This document shows, piece by piece, positions 25,894 to 34,926 of a stretch of DNA of 64,000 bases; the first letter of the stretch is position 1, and every line of letters starts with the position of its first letter. The stretch is from Streptomyces canus. Its GTDB lineage: Bacteria > Actinomycetota > Actinomycetes > Streptomycetales > Streptomycetaceae. The translations under genes were made by a program, and so were the position numbers. Under the pieces are notes generated by a model. It did no database searches and had not been told where the DNA came from. It saw nothing but the letters and a program-made list of their open reading frames with translations. The stretch lies in the NCBI RefSeq assembly GCF_030815415.1, contig NZ_JAUSWW010000001.1:8618001-8682000 (forward strand), given 5' to 3'.

Positions 25894-26025
25894 CCCGGTG
25901 ACCGAGCAAAGGTTCGGCCATCTTCCGCGGCTTGGCCCGTCCTCCTTGCCGAGGCCCTGGCCGTCGGGAAGGGTGGCCGGGAGATCCTCCGGCCAGGGGG
26001 AGACGTCACACGGGGAGACGGAGAC

Positions 26026-26439
26026 ATGGCGCAGAACCAGGGACTCGGCTGGTTGCTGGACGATCTGACGGAGCGTGTCAACCACGTACGCCACGCACTG
26101 GTCCTGTCCAACGACGGGCTGGTGGCGGGAGCGAGCACGGGGCTGCGCCGCGAGGACGCGGAGCACCTCGCCGCCGTCGCGTCCGGACTGCACAGCCTGG
26201 CCAAGGGGTCCGGACGCCACTTCGGCGCGGGCAGAGTGCGCCAGACGATGGTCGAGTTCGACGACGCGGTGCTGTTCGTCACCGCGGCGGGGACCGGCAG
26301 CTGTCTGTGCGTGCTCAGCGGCGCGGAGGCCGACATCGGGCAGATCGCCTACGAGATGACCCTGCTCGTCAATCGCGTGGGCGAGAACCTCGGCGTGGAC
26401 GTCCGCCGACCCGAACGGAGCTCGGCCATGGACCTCTGA
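26026..26439 (+). CDS. Second roadblock/LC7 domain protein
   Basis: 137 residues, clearly paralogous to cvnB: GLGWLLDDLTERVNHVRHAL, then SNDGLVAGASTGLRREDAEHL and GRHFGAGRVRQTMVEFDD. It lacks the repeat-derived insertion. It starts 132 nt after cvnD on the same strand behind GGGGAGACGGAGAC. It may serve as an alternative GTPase regulator for CvnD, or belong with the following DUF6397 gene. Paralogy to cvnB is direct from the sequence; the role is inferred. Confidence 0.9.
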   Translation: MAQNQGLGWLLDDLTERVNHVRHALVLSNDGLVAGASTGLRREDAEHLAAVASGLHSLAKGSGRHFGAGRVRQTMVEFDDAVLFVTAAGTGSCLCVLSGAEADIGQIAYEMTLLVNRVGENLGVDVRRPERSSAMDL

Positions 26440-26465
26440 CCTGCTCCTTTTCCTCCCCCGCGGAG

Positions 26466-26474
26466 TTATCCACA
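26466..26474 (+). other. Perfect DnaA-box consensus (single copy)
   Basis: TTATCCACA, within GAGTTATCCACAGGC, in the 125-bp gap before the DUF6397 gene. It is a 9/9 match to the canonical DnaA box, isolated, with no cluster of further boxes nearby. It could bind DnaA as a regulatory or titration site. Confidence 0.4.
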
Positions 26475-26564
26475 GGCTCACCAGGAGATCCGCCGGACCG
26501 GTTACGGTTTTTTCACGGCGAGCGCACACAGCGTGAGCGACCGACTCCACGGGGGAGTACGACC

Positions 26565-27476
26565 ATGTCAGGCAGCACCGTCACCGCATCCCACCAGCTC
26601 TCCTGCGCGCCGAGCCGCGCGGCACGGGAACTGGGGCTCAAACGAAGCGAGTTCGACCTCGCCGTCCACCTCGGCCACATCTGGACCGTCCCCGACGAAG
26701 GCGGTGGAGGCCGCCGCGTCACCCGCTCCGAGCTCGACCGGCTGCGCACCGAGGACGGCTTTCCCGACGTGCTGCTGGAACGTGTGCGGGTCGTGGGCAC
26801 CAGCGAGGGCGCGGCCGTCATGGATGTGCCCGTCAGCAGGTTCACGCGCCTGGCGCGACTGGGCGTGGTGGCGCCGGTGCGCTTCTATCTGAACCGGTAC
26901 CGGGCGGTGGTCTGGCTGTATCTGGCCGAGGAACTCCGGCAGTTCGCCGCCGATGAGGAGAACTCCCGCCTGCTGAACGCCCGTCGTACGCCCGAGGGGA
27001 TGCGCGACCTGCTGGACGCGGGGCTGGATCTGAGGGCACGCAACTGGCGCGGACGTCACCGGGAGTTCCTGCTGCGAGTGGCCGACGGCCCCTGGGAGAG
27101 CGCAGGGGCCCTGGCCGCCTTCCTCCACCCCGTTCAGATCTCGGAGATCGTTCCGGACCCCTATGAACGCTCGCATCTCATCCGCTTCCGGCCGGGCCCG
27201 CCGGCCCAGGGCGCGCAGGGATCACCCGCCGCCTACCTCGCCGAGAGGATCATGACGGCGGACGACCCGGACGAGATCAGCCGGCTGAGGGCCGATCTGA
27301 CCCGGACGCTGGAGGACGCCCGCAGGCTCCGGCCCGCGCCACGACCCGCCGCGAAGCAAGCGCCTCCCGTGCCGGAGCAGAGGTCCACCGCCTGCGAGCA
27401 GCCGTTCGCCACCCCCGCCGGCCCCGAGCAACCGTCCCGTGGCCTGCTCGGCTGGCTGCGTCGCAAAAGCGCGTGA
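26565..27476 (+). CDS. DUF6397-type protein with N-terminal helix-turn-helix-like segment
   Basis: 303 residues. The N-terminus (SRAARELGLKRSEFDLAVHLGHIWTV) looks like a DNA-binding or excisionase-like helix-turn-helix followed by a wing. The middle contains VPVSRFTRLARLGVVAPVRFYLNRYRAVVWLYLAEEL. A Pro/Ala-rich linker leads to a conserved basic end, GLLGWLRRKSA. It resembles the Streptomyces DUF6397 family, whose function is unknown. The ATG at 26565 has GGGGGAG 8 nt upstream. It is immediately downstream of the conservon region on the same strand and convergent with tesB. Confidence 0.78.
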   Translation: MSGSTVTASHQLSCAPSRAARELGLKRSEFDLAVHLGHIWTVPDEGGGGRRVTRSELDRLRTEDGFPDVLLERVRVVGTSEGAAVMDVPVSRFTRLARLGVVAPVRFYLNRYRAVVWLYLAEELRQFAADEENSRLLNARRTPEGMRDLLDAGLDLRARNWRGRHREFLLRVADGPWESAGALAAFLHPVQISEIVPDPYERSHLIRFRPGPPAQGAQGSPAAYLAERIMTADDPDEISRLRADLTRTLEDARRLRPAPRPAAKQAPPVPEQRSTACEQPFATPAGPEQPSRGLLGWLRRKSA

Positions 27477-27498
27477 CGCGCCGCGGCAACCGGGTGAT

Positions 27499-28365
27499 CT
27501 ACAGCGCCCGGAACAGCCCTTCCTGGACGACCGACACCAGCAGCCGCCCCTCCACGTCGTAGATCCGCCCGCGGGCCAGCCCCCGGCCGCCCGTCGCGAC
27601 GGGCGACTCCTGGTCGTACAGGAACCACTCGTCCGCGCGGAACGGCCGATGGAACCACATGGCGTGGTCCAGCGACGCGATGTCGAAGCTCCGGGGGCCC
27701 CACAGGGGTTCGACCGGGATACGGACGGCGTCCAGGAGGGTCATGTCACTGGCGTAGGTCAGCGCGCAGGTGTGCACGACCGGATCGTCGCCGAGTGGCC
27801 CGACGGCGCGCATCCACACCGCGCTGCGCGGCTCGGCGTCCTTGACCTCCTCGGGCGTCCAGCGCAGCCGGTCCACATAACGGATGTCGAAGGGCTGGCG
27901 GCGCGCCATCCGCTCCAGCTGTTCGGGCAGCGCGCCCAGATGCTCCCGGATCTCGTCCGTGACCGACGGCAGCGACTCCGGGTCCGGGACCTTGCGGGCC
28001 GGCGGCAGCTGGTGCTCGAAGGAACCTTCCTCAGGCTTGTGAAAGGAGGCGGTGAGATTGAAGATCGTGCGGCCCTGCTGCACCGCGGTGACCCGGCGGG
28101 TCGTGAACGACCTGCCGTCCCGCACCCGTTCGACCTGGTACACGATCGGCACACCCGGCCGGCCCGGGCGCAGGAAGTACGCGTGCAGCGAGTGCACCGG
28201 GCGGTCGCCCTCGGTGGTGCGGTTGGCGGCGACCAGCGCCTGGCCCGCCACCTGGCCGCCGAAGACCCGCTGGAGGGATTCGTTCGGGCTCAGGCCGCGG
28301 AAGATGTTGAGCTCGATCTGCTCCAGGTCGAGCAGGTCGACCAGCTTTTCGGCCGGGTTCGTCAT
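27499..28365 (-). CDS. tesB: Acyl-CoA thioesterase II
   Basis: 288 residues, a double hotdog fold that hydrolyses medium/long-chain acyl-CoA. Visible family blocks are FRGLSPNESLQRVFGGQVAGQAL (the GGQVxAQAL signature) near 20-42, VHSLHAYFLRPG, SFTTRRVTAVQQG and the C-terminal SLDHAMWFHRPFRADEWFLYDQESP with the catalytic Asp/Thr/Gln region. Start at 28365 (MTNPAEKL); the longer in-frame start lacks family similarity. It follows the helicase gene by 19 nt on the same strand, so the two are likely co-transcribed. Confidence 0.95.
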   Translation of the reverse strand: MTNPAEKLVDLLDLEQIELNIFRGLSPNESLQRVFGGQVAGQALVAANRTTEGDRPVHSLHAYFLRPGRPGVPIVYQVERVRDGRSFTTRRVTAVQQGRTIFNLTASFHKPEEGSFEHQLPPARKVPDPESLPSVTDEIREHLGALPEQLERMARRQPFDIRYVDRLRWTPEEVKDAEPRSAVWMRAVGPLGDDPVVHTCALTYASDMTLLDAVRIPVEPLWGPRSFDIASLDHAMWFHRPFRADEWFLYDQESPVATGGRGLARGRIYDVEGRLLVSVVQEGLFRAL

Positions 28366-28384
28366 GGGTGGGATTCTCCTGTGC

Positions 28385-30898
28385 TCACAGCTGACCGACA
28401 TCGGAGACGCGGACGACCGCGCGGCCCTCCGCGTCGGAGGCCGTCAGATCGACCTCCGCGCTGATGCCCCAGTCATGATCGTCGTTCGGGTCGTCGAAGA
28501 TCTGGCGGACCCGCCACAGACGGTTGTCCGGCTCCTCCTCGATCAGGAGCAGCTTGGGGCCGCGGGCATCGGGACCGGTGCCGAGGTCGTCGTACTCGTC
28601 CCAGTACTTGTCCATCGCCTCGCCCCAGGCATCGGCGTCCCAGCCGGCCTCGGCGTCCAGCTCGCCCAGCTCCTCGACCTGGTCCAGGGCGGCGAGCTCG
28701 ACACGGCGGAACATGGCGTTGCGGACGAGGACCCGGAAGGCGCGCGCGTTGGTGGTGACCGGCTTGACCTCGTCGGCCTTCTCCTGGGCCTCCTCGGCGG
28801 TCATCTCCTCCGGGTTGGCGAGCTGCTCCCACTCGTCCAGCAGGCTGGAGTCGACCTGGCGCACCATTTCGCCGAGCCACTCGATGAGGTCCTGGAGATC
28901 CTCCGACTTGAGGTCGTCCGGGATGTTGTGGTCGAGCGTCTTGTAGGCGCTGGCGAGGTAACGCAGGACGATGCCCTCGGTGCGGGCGAGCTCGTAGAAG
29001 GACACCAACTCCGTGAAGGACATGGCCCGTTCGTACATGTCCCGGATGACGGACTTCGGGGAGAGCGGATGGTCGCCGACCCAGGGGTGGCTCTTGCGGT
29101 ACGTGTCGTACGCGTGGAAGAGCAGCTCCTCCAGAGGCTTCGGGTAGCTGATGTCCTGGAGGCGCTCCATGCGCTCCTCGTACTCGATGCCGTCCGCCTT
29201 CATCGCGGCCACGGCCTCGCCCTTCGCCTTGTTCAGCTGGGCGACGAGGATCTGACGCGGATCGTCCAGCGTCGACTCGACGACGGAGACCATGTCCAGC
29301 GCGTAGGAGGGCGATTCGGGGTCGAGGAGTTCGAACGCGGCGAGCGCGAAGGTGGACAGCGGCTGGTTGAGCGCGAAGTCCTGCTGGAGGTCCACGGTGA
29401 GGCGGACGATGCGCCCGCTGGCGTCCGGCTCGTCGAGCTTCTCGACGATGCCGCCGTCCAGCAGCGAGCGGTAGATCGCGATCGCCCGCCGGATGTGCTT
29501 CAGCTGCTGCTTGCGCGGCTCGTGATTGTCCTCCAGCAGGTGCCGCATCGCGTCGAAGGCGTTGCCGGGACGGGCGATCACCGACAGCAGCATCGTGTGC
29601 GTGACCCGGAAGCGGGATGTGAGCGGCTCGGGGTCGGAGGAGATGAGCTTGTCGAAGGTGTTCTCCGTCCAGGCGACGAAGCCCTCCGGAGCCTTCTTGC
29701 GGACCACCTTGCGGCGCTTCTTCGGGTCGTCGCCCGCCTTGGCGAGCGCCTTCTCGTTCTCGACGACATGCTCGGGCGCCTGTGCGACGACGTAGCCCGC
29801 CGTGTCGTAGCCGGCCCGCCCGGCGCGTCCGGCGATCTGGTGGAACTCACGGTTGCGCAGGGTGCGGACGCGGTTTCCGTCGTACTTGGTGAGAGCCGTG
29901 AAGAGCACCGTGCGGATGGGGACGTTGACGCCCACGCCGAGCGTGTCCGTGCCGCAGATGACCTTCAGCAGACCGGCCTGCGCGAGCTTCTCCACCAGAC
30001 GCCGGTACTTGGGCAGCATGCCCGCGTGGTGGACGCCGATGCCGTGCCGCACGTAACGGGAGAGGCTGCGGCCGAACTTGGTGGTGAAGCGGAAGTTGCC
30101 GATCAGGGCGGCGATCTGCTCCTTCTCCTCCTTCGAGCACATGTTGATGCTCATCAGCGCCTGCGCCCGCTCCACGGCCTGCGCCTGCGTGAAGTGCACG
30201 ATGTAGACCGGCGCCTGCCTGGTCTGCAGGAGCTCGGTCAGGGTCTCGGTGAGCGGGGTGAACTTGTACTCGTAGTACAGCGGCACCGGACGGGTCGCCG
30301 AGCGGACCACCGCCGTGGGGCGGCCGGTGCGCCGGGTGAGGTCCTCCTCGAACATCGAGACATCGCCGAGCGTGGCCGACATCAGGATGAACTGTGCCTG
30401 GGGCAGCTCCAGGATGGGGATCTGCCAGGCCCAGCCGCGGTCCCCCTCCGCGTAGAAGTGGAACTCGTCCATGACGACCTGGCCGACGTCAGCCTGCTTG
30501 CCGTCGCGCAGCGCGATCGAGGCGAGCACCTCGGCGGTGCAGCAGATGACGGGGGCGTCGGCGTTGACGGACGCGTCGCCGGTCAGCATGCCGACGTTCT
30601 CGGTGCCGAAGATCTTGCACAGCTCGAAGAACTTCTCCGAGACCAGCGCCTTGATCGGCGCGGTGTAGAAGGTGACCTCGTCCCGGGCCAGCGCGGCGAA
30701 GTGCGCGGCCGCCGCGATCATGCTCTTGCCGGAGCCGGTGGGCGTCGACACGATCACGTTCGCACCGGAGACCACCTCGATCAGCGCCTCCTCCTGATGG
30801 GGGTAGAGCGTGAGACCGCGCTCCACGGCCCACGACTCGAAGGCTTCGTAGAGGGCGTCGGGGTCTGCGGTCTGCGGCAGCTGATCGATGAGGGTCAC
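28385..30898 (-). CDS. Ski2-like DEXH-box RNA helicase with DUF3516 C-terminus
   Basis: 837 residues. Motor motifs: Q-motif region LTLYPHQEEALIEV, Walker A TPTGSGKS, motif II VMDEFHFY (DEFH rather than DEAD), motif III LMSATLGD, then HHAGMLPKYRR, GVNVPIRTVLF and motif VI QIAGRAGRAGYD. The 400-residue C-terminal extension is the actinobacterial DUF3516 type. Such enzymes act in RNA processing or decay. The GTG at 30898 (MTLIDQLPQTADPDALYEAF) was chosen because close homologues begin with this sequence. It is divergent from the YdjM-type gene. Confidence 0.93.
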   Translation of the reverse strand: MTLIDQLPQTADPDALYEAFESWAVERGLTLYPHQEEALIEVVSGANVIVSTPTGSGKSMIAAAAHFAALARDEVTFYTAPIKALVSEKFFELCKIFGTENVGMLTGDASVNADAPVICCTAEVLASIALRDGKQADVGQVVMDEFHFYAEGDRGWAWQIPILELPQAQFILMSATLGDVSMFEEDLTRRTGRPTAVVRSATRPVPLYYEYKFTPLTETLTELLQTRQAPVYIVHFTQAQAVERAQALMSINMCSKEEKEQIAALIGNFRFTTKFGRSLSRYVRHGIGVHHAGMLPKYRRLVEKLAQAGLLKVICGTDTLGVGVNVPIRTVLFTALTKYDGNRVRTLRNREFHQIAGRAGRAGYDTAGYVVAQAPEHVVENEKALAKAGDDPKKRRKVVRKKAPEGFVAWTENTFDKLISSDPEPLTSRFRVTHTMLLSVIARPGNAFDAMRHLLEDNHEPRKQQLKHIRRAIAIYRSLLDGGIVEKLDEPDASGRIVRLTVDLQQDFALNQPLSTFALAAFELLDPESPSYALDMVSVVESTLDDPRQILVAQLNKAKGEAVAAMKADGIEYEERMERLQDISYPKPLEELLFHAYDTYRKSHPWVGDHPLSPKSVIRDMYERAMSFTELVSFYELARTEGIVLRYLASAYKTLDHNIPDDLKSEDLQDLIEWLGEMVRQVDSSLLDEWEQLANPEEMTAEEAQEKADEVKPVTTNARAFRVLVRNAMFRRVELAALDQVEELGELDAEAGWDADAWGEAMDKYWDEYDDLGTGPDARGPKLLLIEEEPDNRLWRVRQIFDDPNDDHDWGISAEVDLTASDAEGRAVVRVSDVGQL

Positions 30899-31025
30899 CC
30901 ACCCATCTTGCCTGCCCTCCTGCTCCATAGGGGAATCGGATGCGGGGGCGAAGATCACGAGCAGTACGCTGTGTCGCCGACAGAGCGTCAGCACGGCCGT
31001 TCAACTGGACAGCGGCACAAGAGAA

Positions 31026-31838
31026 ATGGGGCGGGCCACGGCGATGATGGGACCAGCACACTCACTGTCGGGGGCTGCCGCCTGGCTCGGCGTCGGAGCC
31101 GCGGCCGCCGCGACGGGCCACACGATGCCCTGGCCGGTCCTGCTGGCCGGCGCCCTGATCTGCGCGGGGGCGGCGCTCGCCCCCGACCTCGACCACAAGG
31201 CGGCCACCATCTCGCGGGCCTTCGGGCCGATCTCACGGGGCCTGTGCGAGATCGTCGACAAGCTCTCGTACGCCGTCTACAAGGCGACGAAGAAGCAGGG
31301 CGACTCCCGTCGCTCCGGCGGCCACCGCACCCTCACCCACACCTGGCTGTGGGCCGTGCTGATCGGTGCGGGCGCCTCGGTCGCGGCGATCACGGGCGGG
31401 CGCTGGGCGGTCCTCGCGCTGCTCTTCGTGCACATGGTGCTGGCCATCGAGGGACTGCTGTGGCGGGCGACCCGCGGCTCCAGCGCCGACATCCTGGTCT
31501 GGCTGCTGGCCGCGACCAGCGCGTGGATCCTCGCCGGCGTTCTGGACAAGCCGGGCAACGGCTCGGACTGGCTGTTCACGGCGCCGGGCCAGGAGTACCT
31601 GTGGCTGGGCCTGCCCGTCCTGCTGGGCGCGCTGGTCCACGACATCGGGGACGCGCTGACGGTCTCCGGCTGCCCGATCCTGTGGCCGATCCCGGTGGGC
31701 CGCAAGCGCTGGTACCCCATCGGGCCGCCCAAGGTCCTGCGGTTCCGGGCGGGCAGCTGGGTCGAGCTGAAGGTGCTGATGCCGGCGTTCATGCTGCTCG
31801 GCGGCGTGGGCTGCGCGGCGGCGCTGAACTTCATCTGA
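31026..31838 (+). CDS. YdjM/DUF457-type membrane metal-dependent hydrolase
   Basis: 270 residues with about five membrane helices. The metal-binding signature of the LexA-binding inner-membrane hydrolase family is visible: HSLSG near the N-terminus, ALAPDLDHK, and GHRTLTHTW near residue 95, with a late HDIGD. Function in Streptomyces is unknown. The ATG at 31026 is used; ATG at 31044 (MGPAHSLSG) is equally plausible and closer to homologue starts. It is monocistronic. Confidence 0.87.
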   Translation: MGRATAMMGPAHSLSGAAAWLGVGAAAAATGHTMPWPVLLAGALICAGAALAPDLDHKAATISRAFGPISRGLCEIVDKLSYAVYKATKKQGDSRRSGGHRTLTHTWLWAVLIGAGASVAAITGGRWAVLALLFVHMVLAIEGLLWRATRGSSADILVWLLAATSAWILAGVLDKPGNGSDWLFTAPGQEYLWLGLPVLLGALVHDIGDALTVSGCPILWPIPVGRKRWYPIGPPKVLRFRAGSWVELKVLMPAFMLLGGVGCAAALNFI

Positions 31839-31918
31839 GGAAGGGGCCGGGAGCAGACGACCGGGGCGGCCTCAAGGGGTGCTCGCCCCGTACCGCCCAG
31901 GCCCGCCTCGGTCGACGC

Positions 31919-32182
31919 TCATTCGGCGCCCTGCCCCGTTCCACCGCCGTACCGTCGCTCGAACTGCGCGATCCGTCCCTCCGAGTCCACCGTCCGGGCC
32001 TTGCCGGTGTAGAACGGGTGGCTCTCCGAGGAGATCTCCACGTCCACGACGGGGTAGGTCTCGCCGTCGTCCCACTCGATGGTCCGGTCGCTCGTGGCGG
32101 TGGACCGGGTCAGGAAGGCGTAACCGGCGGCGCGGTCGCGGAAGACGACCTCGCGGTAGTCGGGGTGCTTGTCCTGCTGCAT
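31919..32182 (-). CDS. rpmE2: Ribosomal protein L31, type B (zinc-independent)
   Basis: 87 residues, MQQDKHPDYREVVFRD..., with SESHPFYTGKARTVDSEGRIAQFERRYG, the type B L31 signature. It has no Cys, so it is the C-minus paralogue that replaces zinc-binding L31 in the 50S subunit when zinc is scarce. In Streptomyces such genes are normally under Zur control, but I see no convincing Zur box upstream here. GAGGAG precedes the ATG. It lies 15 nt downstream of the DUF5709 gene, so they probably share a transcript. Confidence 0.95.
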   Translation of the reverse strand: MQQDKHPDYREVVFRDRAAGYAFLTRSTATSDRTIEWDDGETYPVVDVEISSESHPFYTGKARTVDSEGRIAQFERRYGGGTGQGAE

Positions 32183-32197
32183 GTGTGCTCCTCGGGG

Positions 32198-32659
32198 TCA
32201 GCCGGACAGGGCGTCCTCGTCGACGATGTGCATCGCGGCCTCCTCGGCCGACGCCGCCGCGCCGTCGATGCCCACGTCCGTGGCGATCAGGCCACTCTCG
32301 TCGTCCTCATGGGCGCCCTCGTCAGGGGCCACGAGCCGGCCGGAGCGGCGGGCGCCGACCTCGCTGTCCAGGAGTTCGCCGTCGCCGCCGTCGTAGTCGC
32401 CGATGCCGTCACCTTCGGGGACGGGGGCCTCCGGCAGCTCCTCGGCGAGCCGCTCGTCCAGGGTCTCGCGGCCGGCCGCCGTCACACCGGTGTGCTCGAC
32501 CGCCCAGGGACGCTCCGGAGGCGACCAGCCCCGGTCGAGAGGGTCGCCGACACCGTCGTCCTCGAGGGTGTCCTCCGCGTCCAGCAGGCCGGCGTCGTCC
32601 TGGACCTCGGACCCGTCGGGCTGGTAGACGTCGTCTCCCCATCCGTCGGAGCTGTTCAC
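32198..32659 (-). CDS. DUF5709-family acidic protein
   Basis: 153 residues, very acidic. Conserved DUF5709 stretches: DVYQPDGSEVQDDAGLLDAEDTLEDDGVGDPLDRGWSPPERP and TLDERLAEELPEAP, with a terminal AMHIVDED. No membrane helix or catalytic motif; function unknown. The GTG at 32659 (MNSSDGWGDD) has GGAGG 6 nt upstream, while the upstream in-frame stretch looks non-coding. First gene of a probable two-gene unit with L31. Confidence 0.88.
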   Translation of the reverse strand: MNSSDGWGDDVYQPDGSEVQDDAGLLDAEDTLEDDGVGDPLDRGWSPPERPWAVEHTGVTAAGRETLDERLAEELPEAPVPEGDGIGDYDGGDGELLDSEVGARRSGRLVAPDEGAHEDDESGLIATDVGIDGAAASAEEAAMHIVDEDALSG

Positions 32660-33144
32660 GGATACCTCCAGGTGGTGGGGCCGGGCCCGTGGCCACCGCG
32701 GCCGTCCGCGGTGCGGGCACAAGCTGCGTCCGGCGCGAAACGCGTGGTTTCCGGACGCTCCCCGAACCGGTGCCGCTCTCCAGCCTTCCACCCCTTTTCA
32801 CCCCGGCGCAACGGCACGGCGCGCGGACGGGCCGCGCGGCACGGGGTTCGGGTCACGTCGTGCCTGGTCGGTGACGGGTCCGGTCCACCGGGACGGGCCA
32901 CGCCTGACCAGGTCGGCGGAGGGCCCGAGGCCCGGGGACGGTCCGCTGCCCCGCACCGGAGCGGCGCACGGCCTCCGGCCCAAGCGGACCACAACTCCGC
33001 CACCGGATCGGTCGCGCGGCTCGCACCGCCCGGGCCGCCCAACCCGTCGCCGGACGGTGACGCGAGGGCGTGCACGCCCACCGAACGGCCAGGGAGCCGC
33101 GGCACCGGAGTACGACGGCTCCCGAGACCGGCCGGGCCGCGGTG
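32660..33144. other. 485-bp gap with no supported gene
   Basis: Between the DUF5709 gene and the ABC exporter gene. Both strands carry only GC-driven open frames with no family similarity, no ribosome site and no repeat of note. Part of it is the DUF5709/L31 promoter region, since that gene reads leftward from 32659. Direct and inverted repeats longer than 8 bp were not seen. A small RNA cannot be excluded by eye. Confidence 0.5.
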
Positions 33145-34926
33145 TCAGCCGTGCCACGACCGCCACAGCGACGCGTACGCCCCGTCCGCCGCCACCAGCT
33201 CGTCATGGCTGCCCAGCTCGCTGATGCGGCCGTTCTCCACGACCGCGATGACATCCGCGTCATGGGCGGTGTGCAGACGGTGGGCGATGGCGACCACCGT
33301 GCGGCCGTCGAGGACACGGGCCAGGGACCGCTCCAGATGCCGGGCCGCGCGCGGGTCCAGCAGGGACGTCGCCTCGTCGAGGACCAGCGTGTGCGGGTCG
33401 GCCAGCACCAGACGGGCCAGCGCGATCTGCTGCGCCTGGGCCGGGGTGAGGGCCAGACCGCCCGAGCCGACCTCCGTGTCCAGCCCCTCGTCCAGGGCCC
33501 GCGCCCAGCCGTCCGCGTCGACGGCGCCCAGCGCCGCCCACAGTTCCGCCTCGACGGCGGAGGTACGGGCCAGGAGCAGGTTGTCGCGGAGCGAGCCCAC
33601 GAAGACGTGGTGCTCCTGGTTCACCAGGGCCACGTGCGAGCGGACCCGCTCGGCCGGCATCCGGGACAGTTCCGCACCGCCCAGGGTGATCCGGCCGTCC
33701 CGGGGCGCGTAGATCCCCGCGAGCAGCCTGCCCAGGGTGGACTTGCCCGCCCCGGACGGGCCGACCAGCGCCAGCCGGGTGCCGGGGGCGACCTCCAGGG
33801 ACACCTTGCGCAGCACGTCCACGCCCTCGAGATAGCCGAAGTGCACCCGGTCAGCGTGCACCTCGCGCCCGTCGGGACTCACCGAGTCGTCGCCGGCGTC
33901 CGGCTCGACGTCCCGGACACCGACCAGCCGGGCCAGCGACACCTGGGCCACCTGGAGCTCGTCGTACCAGCGCAGGATCAGCCCGACGGGGTCGACGAGC
34001 ATCTGCGCGATCAGCGCACCGGTCGTCAGCTCACCGACGTCGATCCAGCCGTGCAGGACGAACACACCGCCGACCATCAGGACCGAGGAGAGGATCAGCA
34101 CGTGGGTGACGTTGATGAACGGGAAGAGCACCGACCGCAGATACAGCGTGTAACGCTCCCACGCCGTCCACTCCTTGATCCGCTGCTCCGACAGTTCGAC
34201 GCGACGCGCGCCGAGGCGATGTGCCTCGACGGTGTGCCCGGCGTCCACGGTCTCCGCGAGCGCGGCGGCGACGGCCGCGTACCCGGCGGCCTCCGAGCGG
34301 TAGGCGGACGGCGCCCGCTTGAAGTACCAGCGGCAGCCGACCACCAGCACCGGCAGGGCGAGCAGCACGGCGGCGGCCAGCGGCGGCGCGGTGACGACGA
34401 GCCCGCCGAGCAGCAGGACGACCCACACCACACCGATCGACAGCTGGGGCACGGCCTCGCGCATCGCATTGGCCAGCCGGTCGATGTCGGTCGTGATCCG
34501 GGACAGCAGATCCCCCGTCCCGGCCCGCTCCAGGACACCCGGCGGCAGCCCGACCGACCGCACGAGGAAGTCCTCGCGCAGGTCGGCCAGCATCCGCTCG
34601 CCGAGCATCGCGCCGCGCAGCCGTACCTGCTGCACGAACACGGCCTGGACGACGAGCGCGAGCACGAACAGCCCGGCGGTCAGCTCCAGATGAAGTTCAC
34701 GAGCCTCTTCGGAGACCCGCTCCACGAGCCCGCCGAGAAGCCACGGCCCCACCATCGACGCCAGCACGGACACCGTGTTGACGGCGATCAGGCCCAGGAA
34801 GGCACGACGGTGCCGACGGAACAGTTCGGTCACGTACGCGCGCACGGTCGCGGAGCCACCGACGGGCAGGGTGTTCGCCGTCGTCGGGGCCGCCGGGTCG
34901 TACGCCGGTGGCGCCACGCCGATCAT
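33145..34926 (-). CDS. ABC exporter subunit B (membrane + ATPase), degenerate signature motif
   Basis: 593 residues. Six-helix type I exporter domain (about 25-330), then an ATPase domain. Walker A GPSGAGKST, Q-loop VNQEHHVFVG, Walker B LVLDEATS and H-loop AIAHRL are canonical. The signature motif is not: LTPAQ replaces LSGGQ (GGLALTPAQAQQIALARL). Its start overlaps the stop of the partner gene by 4 nt. With the partner's good LSGGQ and missing Walker A, the heterodimer has one competent and one doubly degenerate ATP site. The substrate is unknown; multidrug or lipid export is typical. Confidence 0.92.
   Translation of the reverse strand: MIGVAPPAYDPAAPTTANTLPVGGSATVRAYVTELFRRHRRAFLGLIAVNTVSVLASMVGPWLLGGLVERVSEEARELHLELTAGLFVLALVVQAVFVQQVRLRGAMLGERMLADLREDFLVRSVGLPPGVLERAGTGDLLSRITTDIDRLANAMREAVPQLSIGVVWVVLLLGGLVVTAPPLAAAVLLALPVLVVGCRWYFKRAPSAYRSEAAGYAAVAAALAETVDAGHTVEAHRLGARRVELSEQRIKEWTAWERYTLYLRSVLFPFINVTHVLILSSVLMVGGVFVLHGWIDVGELTTGALIAQMLVDPVGLILRWYDELQVAQVSLARLVGVRDVEPDAGDDSVSPDGREVHADRVHFGYLEGVDVLRKVSLEVAPGTRLALVGPSGAGKSTLGRLLAGIYAPRDGRITLGGAELSRMPAERVRSHVALVNQEHHVFVGSLRDNLLLARTSAVEAELWAALGAVDADGWARALDEGLDTEVGSGGLALTPAQAQQIALARLVLADPHTLVLDEATSLLDPRAARHLERSLARVLDGRTVVAIAHRLHTAHDADVIAVVENGRISELGSHDELVAADGAYASLWRSWHG

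Noticed and set aside
26466..26474. Single DnaA box considered as part of a replication origin
   Set aside because: Only one box, no AT-rich unwinding region, and no dnaA, dnaN or rpmH nearby.
28052..33712. A 1886-codon open frame on the plus strand, and similar giant frames at 5176-8298 (+) and 20992-24099 (-)
   Set aside because: They lie antisense to well-supported genes (helicases, cvnA) and have the low-complexity Arg/Ala/Gly/Pro composition of high-GC shadow frames; no family similarity or ribosome site.
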